Both the position numbers and the translations under genes were made by a program. Under the pieces are notes generated by a model, which did not search any database, was not told the origin of the DNA, and saw nothing but the letters and a program-made list of their open reading frames with translations. 64,000 nt of DNA, taken from assembly GCA_015063805.1 (NCBI GenBank), contig SVTK01000012.1, positions 23,245 through 87,244 on the forward strand, read 5' to 3'. Every line of letters starts with the position of its first letter. Positions within the stretch are counted from its first letter, which is position 1. Source of the stretch: Oscillospiraceae bacterium. GTDB taxonomy: Bacteria; Bacillota; Clostridia; Oscillospirales; CAG-272. Positions 1 to 8,337 of the stretch are shown here, in pieces.

Positions 1-710
1 CATAGATGAGATACCCGCCGCCGGGGAAATCGGGGGCCTTGATGAGGTCCATCAGCTTGTCCATGGAGAGCTTGGGGTTCTTGAGCAGGGCAATGGTGCC
101 GTCGCAGATCTCGGACAGGTTGAAGGAACAGATATTGGAGGCCATACCGACGGCGATACCCATGTTGGGGGTGACGAGAATGTTGGGGAAGGCGGTGGGC
201 AGCAGCACCGGCTCCTTCATGGTGGCATCGTAGTTGTCCACCATCTCCACCGCGTTTTTGTCAATTCCGCGGAAAATTTCGTGGCAGAAGCTGTCCAGAC
301 GTACCTCGGTATAACGGGCCGCCGAGTAGGCGGTAGAGGAACTGTACTGCTTACCGAAGGAACCCTTGGAGTCCACAAAGGGATGCAGCAGCGCCTCGTT
401 GTCCCGGGTAAGACGCACCATGGTCTCGTAAATGGCGGCATCACCGTGGGGGTTGAGCTTCATGGTGGCACCTACCACGTTGGCACTCTTGGTGCGAGGA
501 CCGGACATCAGCCCCATTTTGTACATGGTGTACAGCAGCTTGCGGTGGGCAGGCTTGAAGCCGTCAATCTCGGGGATCGCACGGGAGACAATGACACTCA
601 TGACATAGGGCATGTAGTTCTTTTCGATGGTCTCGGTGATAGGCTGCGGGGTCGCGGGGGCAGGGGGAAGGATTTCGGGGACGGTTTGTGTTTTCCGTTT
701 CTTCGCCATG
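1..710 (-). CDS. DNA topoisomerase IV/gyrase subunit A, N-terminal part (3' end outside window)
   Basis: This is the breakage-reunion subunit of a type IIA topoisomerase; only the first ~236 residues are in the window. The motif around residues 86-95 (NPHGDAAIYE) is the helix of the DNA gate, and Y133 in AARYTEVRL is the expected catalytic tyrosine. The start is ATG at 708-710, preceded by AAAAGGAT at a suitable distance. The text resembles ParC-like A subunits of Clostridia more than classical GyrA, so I leave the symbol blank. The gate helix has Ala where quinolone-sensitive enzymes usually carry Ser, and Glu where they carry Asp. The gene follows Sua5 on the same strand after about 50 bp. 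Confidence 0.9.
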
Positions 711-760
711 TTTCTATCCTTTTCTGTCTGAATTTTCTGTTTGAGTCAGTGCCGCAGGGG

Positions 761-1795
761 TCAAAGCTCGATCACGGTGTGAGCGGCTGCCCGAAGCATA
801 CGGTTGCAGAGGGCAAGGCCCATGCCGCTTTCTTCGGGCATGGGCGCATAAAGATGGGGGGCGTTCAGGGCATCGGCATCCCGCAGGGCGGTGAAGAGAT
901 GATGCGCCTGCTCCTCGGGGGAATCTCGGTGTCCGAGAATGATACACCGCTCGGGGGAGAGCAGTTCGGCATCCTCGGCGTAGCAGAGGATCCCGCAGCC
1001 TTCAGCCTGACGGGCCGCAAGATATGCCGTCACAGCTCCGCGCTCCCCACGCACAAGGGTGAGGGGGGTAGAGGGGGCATAGTGACGGTACATCATGCCG
1101 GGGGAAAGGGGGCGCTCACCCGGGGCAAGCTGGCCGATGACGGCGGCGGCAACTTCCACAGGGCCGCATACCGCCTCCAGCTGTTCCAGCGTGATCCCGC
1201 CCGGGCGGAGGAGAACGGGATGATCCCCGTCAATCTTGAGAATTGTGGATTCCAGGCCGATGTCACAGTTTCCGCCATCGATGATCACGTCTACCCGCCC
1301 CGAGAGATCCTCGATGACGTGTGCCGCGCAGGTGGGGGAAGGCTTGCCGGAGAGATTGGCGGAGGGCGCGGCAATGGGAATCCCCGCCGCGGCAATCAGT
1401 GCATGGGCAATGGGATGCGCGGGGCATCGCACCGCCACCGAATCCAATCCCCCCGTTACCGAATGGGGAATGGTGTCCTTCTTCGGGAGAATCACCGTCA
1501 GCGGCCCCGGCATAAATGCCTCAGCCAAACGCAGATAGAGGGGCGAGATTTCCGCATAATCGGCGGCATCCTCGGGGTACGCAATATGGATGATCAGCGG
1601 GTTGTCCGAAGGGCGGCCCTTGGCGGCATAGATCTTCTGTGCCGCCTCGCTGTCGGTGGCATTTCCGCCCAGGCCGTAGACCGTTTCGGTGGGAAAAACC
1701 ACAAGCCCGCCGCGGCGAAGAATCTCGGCTGCTTCTGCCAGCTGTGCCGAGCCCTCATCCGCTGATGCAATCGTGTAGATTTTCGTATTGTTCAT
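761..1795 (-). CDS. L-threonylcarbamoyladenylate synthase, Sua5 type
   Basis: It makes threonylcarbamoyl-AMP from threonine, bicarbonate and ATP for the t6A37 modification of ANN-decoding tRNAs. The N-terminal YrdC domain shows FPTETVYGLGGNATD and AKGRPSDNPLIIH, the substrate-binding KxRxxxxPL region. About 110 residues after it, from PLSPGMMYRHYAP onward, form the Sua5-specific C-terminal domain, so this is the long Sua5 form (344 aa) rather than a bare YrdC. The start is ATG at 1793-1795. A GTG 14 codons upstream at 1837 would overlap prfA and is less likely. It lies directly downstream of prfA, consistent with a translation-related cluster. Confidence 0.93.
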   Translation of the reverse strand: MNNTKIYTIASADEGSAQLAEAAEILRRGGLVVFPTETVYGLGGNATDSEAAQKIYAAKGRPSDNPLIIHIAYPEDAADYAEISPLYLRLAEAFMPGPLTVILPKKDTIPHSVTGGLDSVAVRCPAHPIAHALIAAAGIPIAAPSANLSGKPSPTCAAHVIEDLSGRVDVIIDGGNCDIGLESTILKIDGDHPVLLRPGGITLEQLEAVCGPVEVAAAVIGQLAPGERPLSPGMMYRHYAPSTPLTLVRGERGAVTAYLAARQAEGCGILCYAEDAELLSPERCIILGHRDSPEEQAHHLFTALRDADALNAPHLYAPMPEESGMGLALCNRMLRAAAHTVIEL

Positions 1796-1826
1796 GTCGT
1801 TTTTTATCCAAAGACTTTTTTGTGCA

Positions 1827-2894
1827 TTACTCTGCACGGCTCATTTTTTCGGCGGTATCGGCTGTGATCAGCGCGTCGATCATGCCGCCGATGTTGCCGT
1901 TGAGGAAGTTCTCCAAGGCATATACCGTCATGCCGATCCGGTGGTCGGTGACCCGGCCCTGGGGGTAGTTGTAGGTGCGGATGCGCTCACTGCGGTCCCC
2001 GGTGCCCACCTGGGTGCGGCGGGCGGAGGCAATGGCGTTAGCCTGCTCGGTCTGCTTTATGTCGTAGAGCTTTGTGCGCAGAAGCTTCATAGCCTTGTCG
2101 CGGTTTTTGTACTGGCTTCGCTCGTCCTGGCATTCGATGACAATGCCGCTGGGCTTGTGGAGCAGACGGATGGCAGACTCGGTTTTGTTGACGTGCTGTC
2201 CCCCCGCACCGCTGGATTTGATGGTTTCAATCTTCAGGTCGGCAGGATTGATCTCCACCTCAATGTCCTCTGCCTCAGGGAGAACGGCCACCGTGACGGT
2301 GGAGGTGTGAATGCGGCCGGAGGCCTCGGTTTCGGGAACACGCTGTACCCGGTGCACGCCGCTCTCGAATTTGAGACGGGAATAGGCCCCGTCCCCCTCC
2401 ACCATGAAGGTGACTTCCTTGAATCCGCCAAGCTCGGTTTCGTTGGCGTTGAGCAGGGTAGTCCTGAAGTGGGAAGCCTCGGCGTACATACTGTACATCC
2501 GATAGAGGACAGCGGCGAAGAGGGCGGCTTCCTCGCCCCCGGCGCCGCCCCGGATCTCCACGATGACATTCTTGTCATCGTTGGGATCACGGGGGAGAAG
2601 CAGAACCTTGAGCTGTTCGGTCAACTCAGCGCAGCGGTCGCGGCAGGCGTAGAATTCAGCCTCAGCCAGGGCACAGAGCTCGGCATCCTCTTCGGATTCC
2701 ATCAGACTGCGGGCATCCTGCATCTCTTTTTCAGCGGCGCGGTAAGCGTGGTATGCTTCCATGATAGGAGCCTGTGCCTTGCGCTCCCGCATCAGCCGTG
2801 CAAAGGCGGCAGGATCGGCGGCCGCATCCGGGGAGGCCAGCTGTTTCTCCAATTCGAGAAAGCGTTCCTCCAGCATTTTCAGCTTTTCAAACAT
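1827..2894 (-). CDS. prfA: Peptide chain release factor 1
   Basis: Class I release factor that reads UAA and UAG and triggers peptidyl-tRNA hydrolysis. The catalytic GGQ loop is visible in SSGAGGQHVNKTESAIR, and GRIHTSTVTVAVLPE precedes it as in RF1 proteins. The product is 355 aa, close to the usual ~355-360. ATG at 2892-2894 is chosen because GGGAG lies 6 nt upstream; the ATG four codons earlier sits inside that Shine-Dalgarno sequence. The neighbouring sua5 on the same strand suggests co-transcription. Confidence 0.96.
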   Translation of the reverse strand: MFEKLKMLEERFLELEKQLASPDAAADPAAFARLMRERKAQAPIMEAYHAYRAAEKEMQDARSLMESEEDAELCALAEAEFYACRDRCAELTEQLKVLLLPRDPNDDKNVIVEIRGGAGGEEAALFAAVLYRMYSMYAEASHFRTTLLNANETELGGFKEVTFMVEGDGAYSRLKFESGVHRVQRVPETEASGRIHTSTVTVAVLPEAEDIEVEINPADLKIETIKSSGAGGQHVNKTESAIRLLHKPSGIVIECQDERSQYKNRDKAMKLLRTKLYDIKQTEQANAIASARRTQVGTGDRSERIRTYNYPQGRVTDHRIGMTVYALENFLNGNIGGMIDALITADTAEKMSRAE

Positions 2895-2945
2895 AGTTTC
2901 TCCCAAGGGTGAAATTGTGGGGCGGGCATATCTCTGCCCGGTAAA

Positions 2946-4340
2946 TCAGTCGCGGTTGAACGCGGCAAATGCGCGGTATGCCTCATAGAGGTCAACCTTG
3001 GCAATGCACTCATAAGGTGCGTGCATGGAGATCACGGGGACGCCCAGGTCAACCACATCGATGTTCTGGTTGGCAATATACTTGGCAACCGTTCCGCCGC
3101 CGCCTACGTCCACCTTGCCCATCTCGCTGGTCTGCCAGATTACCCCTGCGCGAGCCATGCAGCCACGGAGCCAGCCGATATACTCAGCGTTGGCATCGCT
3201 GGTACCGCCCTTGCCGCGGGAACCGGTGAACTTGGTCAGCACAACGCCGCAGCCCATGATGGCCGAGTTGCGCTTCTCGTAAACTTCAGCAAAGTTGGGG
3301 TCGTAAGCCGCCGCAACATCAGCGGAGAGGCACTTGGAGTTTGCACGGACTACGTTGACGTTACCGCCGCGGGCAGCTGCGATCTCGTCAATCAGATCAC
3401 ACATCACCGAGCACTGCATACCGGTGTTGCCGTCGCTGCCGGTTTCTTCCTTGTCAGCCAGGATGCAGAGCAGGGTGTGGCGGGAGTCGGCGGCATCAAT
3501 GATGGCCTTGAGGGCGGGATATGCGCAGACACGATCATCGTGGCCGTAGCCGCCGATCATGGAGCGGTCAAGGCCGATGTCGCGAGCCTTGAAGGCGGGA
3601 ACTGCGGTGAGCTCGGCGGTGAGGAAATCTTCCTCGACGATGCCGTACTTTTCGTTGAGGATCTTCATGATGTTCAGCTTGACGGGGGTAGCGGCATCGG
3701 TGTCTTCGTAGGGCTGTGCACCGATGAGCAGGTTCAGCTGCTCGCCGCGGATGGCCTCACCAAGGGATCTCTTGGCCTGCTCCTGACCAAGGTGGGGAAG
3801 GATGTCGTTGATATAGAGAACGGGATCGCTGTCATCCTCACCGATGACAATCTCTACCGTGGTACCGTCTGCCTTGATGACAACGCCGTGGAGTGCCAGG
3901 GGAATAGCAGTCCACTGGTACTTCTTGATGCCGCCGTAGTAGTGGGTCTTGAAGAAGCCCATGCCGCCTTCCTCATAGAGGGGGCACTGCTTCAGGTCGA
4001 TGCGGGGAGAGTCGATGTGGGCGGCGGAAATGCGGATGCCCTCGTTGATGTCCTCGGTGCCCACGGTGAAGAGGAAGAGATTCTTGCCACGGTTGTTGTA
4101 GTAGCGGCGGTCACCGGGGTTGAGGGGATCGCCGAAACGGTAGGGGGTAAATCCGTTGGCTTCAGCAAGCTTGATGGAAATGTCAACGCACTCACGCTCG
4201 GTCTTTCCTTCGTCAATGTACTTGGCGTAGGGGCCGGCGAAGGCCATTGCAGCCTCGATGACGGCAGGATCTGCGGCTTCATATACGGTCTTCTTGGTAT
4301 AGAACAGCTTTTCGCTCAGGGCCTTGGATGCTTCACTCAT
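2946..4340 (-). CDS. M18 family metallo-aminopeptidase
   Basis: A zinc aminopeptidase of the aspartyl-aminopeptidase (M18) family that trims N-terminal residues from peptides in the cytoplasm. AAHIDSPRIDLKQ supplies a metal-binding His, and DKEETGSDGNTGMQ carries the catalytic Glu-Glu pair. A third region, GGYGHDDRVCAYPAL, also fits. The length of 464 aa is normal. The start is ATG at 4338-4340 with AAAGGAG eight bases upstream; the frame stays open further upstream but without another good ribosome site. Downstream is prfA, with about 50 bp between. Confidence 0.93.
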   Translation of the reverse strand: MSEASKALSEKLFYTKKTVYEAADPAVIEAAMAFAGPYAKYIDEGKTERECVDISIKLAEANGFTPYRFGDPLNPGDRRYYNNRGKNLFLFTVGTEDINEGIRISAAHIDSPRIDLKQCPLYEEGGMGFFKTHYYGGIKKYQWTAIPLALHGVVIKADGTTVEIVIGEDDSDPVLYINDILPHLGQEQAKRSLGEAIRGEQLNLLIGAQPYEDTDAATPVKLNIMKILNEKYGIVEEDFLTAELTAVPAFKARDIGLDRSMIGGYGHDDRVCAYPALKAIIDAADSRHTLLCILADKEETGSDGNTGMQCSVMCDLIDEIAAARGGNVNVVRANSKCLSADVAAAYDPNFAEVYEKRNSAIMGCGVVLTKFTGSRGKGGTSDANAEYIGWLRGCMARAGVIWQTSEMGKVDVGGGGTVAKYIANQNIDVVDLGVPVISMHAPYECIAKVDLYEAYRAFAAFNRD

Positions 4341-4372
4341 GATTGTTCTCCTTTGTTTTTCCGGGTGCGGCG

Positions 4373-4951
4373 TTATTCGGCCGTACCGCTGTAATAAAGT
4401 TTTTGATAAATATTTGCTGCCTTTTCCACCTTTTTGGTGTAGGCTTTGGTTTCGGGAATGGGGATATCGGTCAGTGCACCGTTGACATCGGCATAGGCAG
4501 GATCCTCCCGCCATTCCTTGACCCGGTTTGGGCCTGCGTTGTATGCGGCAAACACCGAATTCCACAGACCGAATTCCTGATAGAGATAGGACAGATAATA
4601 AACGCCGTAGCGGATATTGGTCTCGGGATCATAGAGCATTCCCGTGTCCATGTCCTCCTTCTGACGCATCATCAGCCAATCGAAGGTGTCGGGGGTGATC
4701 TGCATCAGTCCAACCGCCCCCGCGTGGGAGACGGCGTTGCTGACAAATTTGCTCTCCACCTTGATCACGGCATAAACAATGTGCTCGGGCACGCCGTACA
4801 TGGCGGAGTAGCGTTCCACATATTCCCGGTAATCCCGGGGATAGAGATGGCGGTCAATCTTATCCCGGACGAAATCGTAGGCATAGCCGATGCCGAGGGA
4901 CAGGGCAATGATCAGTAAGGTGACGACGGTGCGTTTGATGGCAGTTCTCAC
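4373..4951 (-). CDS. Membrane-anchored lytic transglycosylase (SLT domain)
   Basis: A short peptidoglycan lytic transglycosylase. A single N-terminal membrane segment (about residues 8-25) is followed by an SLT domain. The catalytic Glu is in VIKVESKF, followed by GAVGLMQI and AAYNAGPNRV, the three hallmark blocks of soluble lytic transglycosylase family 1. GTG at 4949-4951 is the likely start: GGGAGGAG lies just upstream and the GTGA overlaps the coaE stop, implying translational coupling. The product is 192 aa. A role in cell-wall turnover or sporulation is inference only. Confidence 0.88.
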   Translation of the reverse strand: MRTAIKRTVVTLLIIALSLGIGYAYDFVRDKIDRHLYPRDYREYVERYSAMYGVPEHIVYAVIKVESKFVSNAVSHAGAVGLMQITPDTFDWLMMRQKEDMDTGMLYDPETNIRYGVYYLSYLYQEFGLWNSVFAAYNAGPNRVKEWREDPAYADVNGALTDIPIPETKAYTKKVEKAANIYQKLYYSGTAE

Positions 4952-5559
4952 GGCATCTCCTCCCTCAGCTTGGCAAGAATGCATTCGGCGGCGCAGCGAA
5001 GCGCATCGGTGTCACCGTCGTTGCATACCACGAAATCTGCCCGCGCAGTATAAAAGTCGTCCGCTTTCTGCGCACGGAACCGCGCTGCGGCGGCATCCGC
5101 ATCAATGCTGTCTCTTTCCATGATACGGGCAAGACGCAGATCCCGCGGGGCAATGACAGCGATCACCCGGTGGCATTCCCCGTCAAAGCCGCTTTCATAC
5201 AGCAGCGGGGCATCCACCAGTACGGCAAATTTGCCCTCTTCCCCGTATCGGCGCAGTCGGGCGCGGGTTTCATCCAAAATAAAGCGATGTGTGATGCGAT
5301 TAAGGGTCTGCTGCAGCGCAGGCGATGCATCTTTGGCAAATACCAGGGCTGCAAGCGCACGGCGGTCCAATTCTCCGTTCTCCGCGAGGATGCCGGAACC
5401 GAAAGCTTCCACCAGCGCCTCCAGACAAGGGGATGGTGGAATCAGCAGTTCGTGGTAAATCGCATCGGTGTCCAGCGACGGGACGCCGTGCTCCGCAAAC
5501 GCTCGGGCAAGCGCCCCCTTGCCCGCACCGCTGGGACCGGTAAGACCAAGGACAATCAT
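4948..5559 (-). CDS. coaE: Dephospho-CoA kinase
   Basis: Phosphorylates the 3'-hydroxyl of dephospho-CoA, the last step of coenzyme A synthesis. The P-loop GPSGAGKG is at residues 8-15, and LDTDAIYHELL and the downstream RxxxQ-like lid region follow the CoaE pattern. The 203 aa length is typical. Its ATG overlaps the stop of the upstream oxidoreductase (5556-5559) and its stop overlaps the start of the transglycosylase gene, so the three genes form a tightly coupled unit. Confidence 0.93.
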   Translation of the reverse strand: MIVLGLTGPSGAGKGALARAFAEHGVPSLDTDAIYHELLIPPSPCLEALVEAFGSGILAENGELDRRALAALVFAKDASPALQQTLNRITHRFILDETRARLRRYGEEGKFAVLVDAPLLYESGFDGECHRVIAVIAPRDLRLARIMERDSIDADAAAARFRAQKADDFYTARADFVVCNDGDTDALRCAAECILAKLREEMP

Positions 5560-6707
5560 GCATTGTCCTCCGCGAGGTTCACGCGGCAGCCGGATTTTGC
5601 CGAGCGGTAGGCGGCGGACATGATGCGGTTGATCTCTGCCCCCTGGGCGAAGGTGGGGCCGCTTTGGGTGTCACCGCGGTGCACCGCATCCAGGAATGCG
5701 TACATGGATCCGACGTGCCCACGAAGCCATCCCACCGATGCCTTGGGGGAGGGGAAGAAGCCGCCGGGGGCGGGCGTCCGGCCCACGCACTCAATACGGG
5801 TGAAGCCTCGCAGACCGCCGATGGGTTCTCCCTTCGCCTCGGCAGAGTAGAAGTCAAGGTAATTGGTGTCCATCAGAGAGAAGCGGACAGCCCCCTTGGT
5901 GCCGCGAATATCGAAGGTCAGATCATCGTTTGCCCCCATAGACAGCTTGCTGACGGTAATAGTGCCCCGTGCGCCGCAGGCAAGCTCTGCCAAAAGGTAG
6001 AACGCCTCGTCGGCGTTGGTGACCCAGGGTGTCCCGTCCATGCCGGCGCGGCTTGGGAAGGCGATCTGCTCCATGCCCGTGACGGCAGCCATGGGACCGC
6101 AGAGGTGGGTGATCAGATCAATGACATGGGATCCCAGGTCATAGAGTACACCGCCGCCGCAAATGTCGGCGTTCTGCTTCCATCCCGCAGGCTTGGCGGG
6201 ATCGAGACAGCTGTTGTGCAGATACGCGGCGTGGAAGGAAAGTACATCGCCGATCGCGCCCTCGTCGACGAGCTGCTTGGCGCGCATCACAGCGGGAATG
6301 AATCGGTTGTTGAACACCACGCGGCAGACCTTACCCGAAGCCTTGGCCAGCGCGGCCAGTTCGGCCCCTTCTTTGGCAGAGATGCCCAGAGGTTTCTCGC
6401 AGAGAATGTGCTTGCCTGCTTCCAGCGCTTTGCAGATAGAGGCACAATGCAGGCGGTTGGGGGTGCAGATATCGATGATGTCAACCTCAGGGTTTTCGAT
6501 CAGTTCATCCTCGCAGGCCACGGCGGTCAGACCGTAGGGAGAAACCGCGGCGCGGGCACGTTCAAGGGAAGAAGTGCACACCCCGACGATGGAGGCGATG
6601 AAGGGAAGTGCACCGTAAAAATAAGGCAGATTGGCAACGGAATAAGCGTGAGCCTTACCCATGGCACCGAAGCCCAGCATACCGATTTTGAGTGTATTGT
6701 TCTGCAT
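5556..6707 (-). CDS. Gfo/Idh/MocA-family NAD(P)-dependent oxidoreductase
   Basis: A Rossmann-fold dehydrogenase of the sugar/inositol oxidoreductase family. MLGFGAMGKAHAYS near the N-terminus binds the dinucleotide, and CEKPLGISAKEG is the family signature with its catalytic-region Lys. The substrate cannot be read from the sequence. ATG at 6705-6707 is preceded by GGGAGGAAC; an ATG at 6725 lies within that signal and is rejected. The product is 383 aa. It is the first gene of an oxidoreductase-coaE-transglycosylase unit, with a convincing promoter just upstream. Confidence 0.88.
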   Translation of the reverse strand: MQNNTLKIGMLGFGAMGKAHAYSVANLPYFYGALPFIASIVGVCTSSLERARAAVSPYGLTAVACEDELIENPEVDIIDICTPNRLHCASICKALEAGKHILCEKPLGISAKEGAELAALAKASGKVCRVVFNNRFIPAVMRAKQLVDEGAIGDVLSFHAAYLHNSCLDPAKPAGWKQNADICGGGVLYDLGSHVIDLITHLCGPMAAVTGMEQIAFPSRAGMDGTPWVTNADEAFYLLAELACGARGTITVSKLSMGANDDLTFDIRGTKGAVRFSLMDTNYLDFYSAEAKGEPIGGLRGFTRIECVGRTPAPGGFFPSPKASVGWLRGHVGSMYAFLDAVHRGDTQSGPTFAQGAEINRIMSAAYRSAKSGCRVNLAEDNA

Positions 6708-6748
6708 AAAGGAAGTTCCTCCCAAATGGCAATATCCAACTATTATAT

Positions 6749-6777
6749 ATTATACCGCAAAATATGCAAAATGGCAA
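6749..6777 (-). promoter_or_regulatory. Sigma-A promoter for the Gfo/Idh/MocA-coaE unit
   Basis: On the minus strand TTGCCA (6772-6777), a 17-nt spacer and TATAAT (6749-6754) lie about 40 bp before the oxidoreductase start. Confidence 0.65.
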
Positions 6778-6844
6778 TAGGTTAAGGGAGAATTTCCCGA
6801 AAAGACTTAAATTGAAAAATATTTTAAAAAAATGCAAAAAAGAC

Positions 6845-6873
6845 TTGCATTTATATACGAGTTGTGCTATAAT
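6845..6873 (+). promoter_or_regulatory. Sigma-A promoter for rplS
   Basis: TTGCAT (6845-6850), a 17-nt spacer and a perfect TATAAT (6868-6873). Transcription would start near 6880, giving a leader of about 83 nt. Confidence 0.75.
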
Positions 6874-6879
6874 AACCGC

Positions 6880-6945
6880 ATATGCGGTCTTTCCGCAGAG
6901 ACAGGATGGTCCTCTGCAAATGCTCTGCACGAACATCCGGGATTT
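6880..6945 (+). promoter_or_regulatory. Structured leader of rplS (possible L19 leader)
   Basis: The leader can form GCGG-tcttt-CCGC (6884-6896) or, overlapping it, GCAGAG (6895-6900) with CTCTGC (6912-6917) around an 11-nt loop. Firmicutes are known to have an autoregulatory L19 leader before rplS. Assigning this one to that family is inference from position and hairpins only. Confidence 0.4.
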
Positions 6946-6962
6946 TAAGGAGGAGCCAAACA

Positions 6963-7304
6963 ATGGATTTGATTCAGGCTTTCACAAATGAGCAGCTGAA
7001 GGAGAATGTGCCTGTCATCCGCATCGGTGACACCATTCGCATTCACAACAAGATCAAAGAGGGTGCGCGCGAGCGTATTCAGCTCTTTGAGGGAACGGTT
7101 ATCGCAAAGCACGGCGGCGGCATCTCGGAGACCTTTACGGTCAGACGTGTGTCCTACGGCTGCGGCGTAGAGAAGACCTTCCCGATCCACTCTCCCAACG
7201 TTGAGAAGGTTGACATCATCCGCGTCGGTAAGGTAAGACGTGCGAAGCTCTACTATCTGCGCGGCAGAGTCGGTAAGAGCTCTAAGGTTAAGGAACAGAT
7301 CTAA
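6963..7304 (+). CDS. rplS: 50S ribosomal protein L19
   Basis: A component of the large subunit at the 30S interface. The 113-aa product carries the L19 core: [20 protein letters not shown] N-terminus, [34 protein letters not shown] and [16 protein letters not shown] near the end. ATG at 6963 has AAGGAGGAG 7-8 bases upstream. It is monocistronic here: its own promoter precedes it and a strong terminator follows. In many Firmicutes it follows rimM-trmD, which are absent at this locus. Confidence 0.97.
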   Translation: MDLIQAFTNEQLKENVPVIRIGDTIRIHNKIKEGARERIQLFEGTVIAKHGGGISETFTVRRVSYGCGVEKTFPIHSPNVEKVDIIRVGKVRRAKLYYLRGRVGKSSKVKEQI

Positions 7305-7349
7305 CCTGCCGGGCCGACTGCACTTGACGGATTTTCATCCGTCGTGCGG

Positions 7350-7389
7350 AAAAACCGCCATAAACCGCTTGGTTTATGGCGGTTTTTCG
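7350..7389 (+). terminator. Rho-independent terminator after rplS
   Basis: AAAAACCGCCATAAACC, loop GCTT, then GGTTTATGGCGGTTTTT: a 17-bp stem ending in a T run. Confidence 0.9.
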
Positions 7390-7417
7390 TTATCCTCACC
7401 GAAGAAAGGAACTGCAC

Positions 7418-8290
7418 ATGAAACGAATTTGGGCTGTGATACTTTTTCTCGTATTTTCTCTCGCCGGTTGTACCGCGCAGGAATTGCCACCGGTTGAAAC
7501 CGAACCTCCCGTCACCATCAGCGAGGAGGATTTTCTTGCCCCCCGCCGCTCCATGTTGAGCGACAAAGAGAAGGAAGTATATGATCTGGTCAAGGGCTAT
7601 GCTTTCAGTTATACTCCGTTTTTCTTTGATTTCAGCGAGGTGGATTTCGACTATGATACCTATTGGAAAGTCGACCGCGCCCTGTACTACGATTGTCCCG
7701 AGATGTGGCTCTTTTACAACGTGAGTACCGATTATGATCCAGACTCATGCGACGAGATCGGGATGCCCAGTGTATGGTATTCTGTGAAGTCTAAATATCG
7801 GCATTGGGATAGTTGGCAGACAGGAGATAGTTCCTTTGACCCGGAGCGGCACCTTGCCTATGTGGCGCGCATCAACGCCCGCTGTGACGAGATCCTGGCC
7901 GGAATGCCCCAGGGGCTGAGCACCAGAGAGCAGTATGTTTGGCTGGCCGATTATCTATGCGATCACACTGATTATGCCGATGATATCAAATACATCTACG
8001 CCGACGGCCCGTTGCTCTATGGGAAGGGAATATGCCAATCCTACACCCAGGCCTACCAGTGGCTCTGCCAGCGCGCGGGGCTGTGGTGCATGACCTGCAA
8101 CGGTACGGGCAACAGGATTGCCCACGGCTGGAATATCGTCATGCCCGAGCCGGGCATCACCTACTACATGGACCTGACCTGGGCCGACAGCACAGGCCGA
8201 CGCGACCTGTACTATTTTATGACCTATGACACTTGCATCTCTACCGGACATACCATAGATGAAGGCGAATGGATCGCCAACGGAAAATAA
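7418..8290 (+). CDS. Transglutaminase-like lipoprotein
   Basis: A secreted, lipid-anchored protein of 290 aa. The N-terminus is a type II signal peptide with lipobox LAGC (Cys at about residue 17), followed by an acidic proline-rich linker. The C-terminal third contains a papain-like transglutaminase core. Its catalytic Cys is in GKGICQSYTQAYQWLC, the His in IAHGWNIV and the Asp in YYMDLTWADS, in the expected order. Whether it acts as protease, cross-linker or only binds peptides cannot be told. GAAAGGA precedes ATG 7418. It stands alone between two terminators. Confidence 0.85.
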   Translation: MKRIWAVILFLVFSLAGCTAQELPPVETEPPVTISEEDFLAPRRSMLSDKEKEVYDLVKGYAFSYTPFFFDFSEVDFDYDTYWKVDRALYYDCPEMWLFYNVSTDYDPDSCDEIGMPSVWYSVKSKYRHWDSWQTGDSSFDPERHLAYVARINARCDEILAGMPQGLSTREQYVWLADYLCDHTDYADDIKYIYADGPLLYGKGICQSYTQAYQWLCQRAGLWCMTCNGTGNRIAHGWNIVMPEPGITYYMDLTWADSTGRRDLYYFMTYDTCISTGHTIDEGEWIANGK

Positions 8291-8292
8291 AA

Positions 8293-8332
8293 AACAGACA
8301 GCACACCGACACGGTGTGCTGTCTGCTTTTAT
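8293..8332 (+). terminator. Terminator between the lipoprotein gene and argH (probably bidirectional)
   Basis: CAGACAGCACACC, loop GACAC, GGTGTGCTGTCTG followed by CTTTTAT on plus; A-rich sequence on the other side gives a T run for the minus-strand argH transcript. Confidence 0.85.
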
Positions 8333-8337
8333 AAAAA

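Noticed and set aside
281..1765. Long open frame on plus (494 codons) opposite the topoisomerase and sua5
   Set aside because: It runs antisense to two well-supported genes and is produced by G/C-rich third positions; the translation is low in hydrophobic patterning and matches no family.
3021..4394. Long plus-strand frame opposite the M18 aminopeptidase
   Set aside because: Mirror of a real gene with clear catalytic motifs; no ribosome site.
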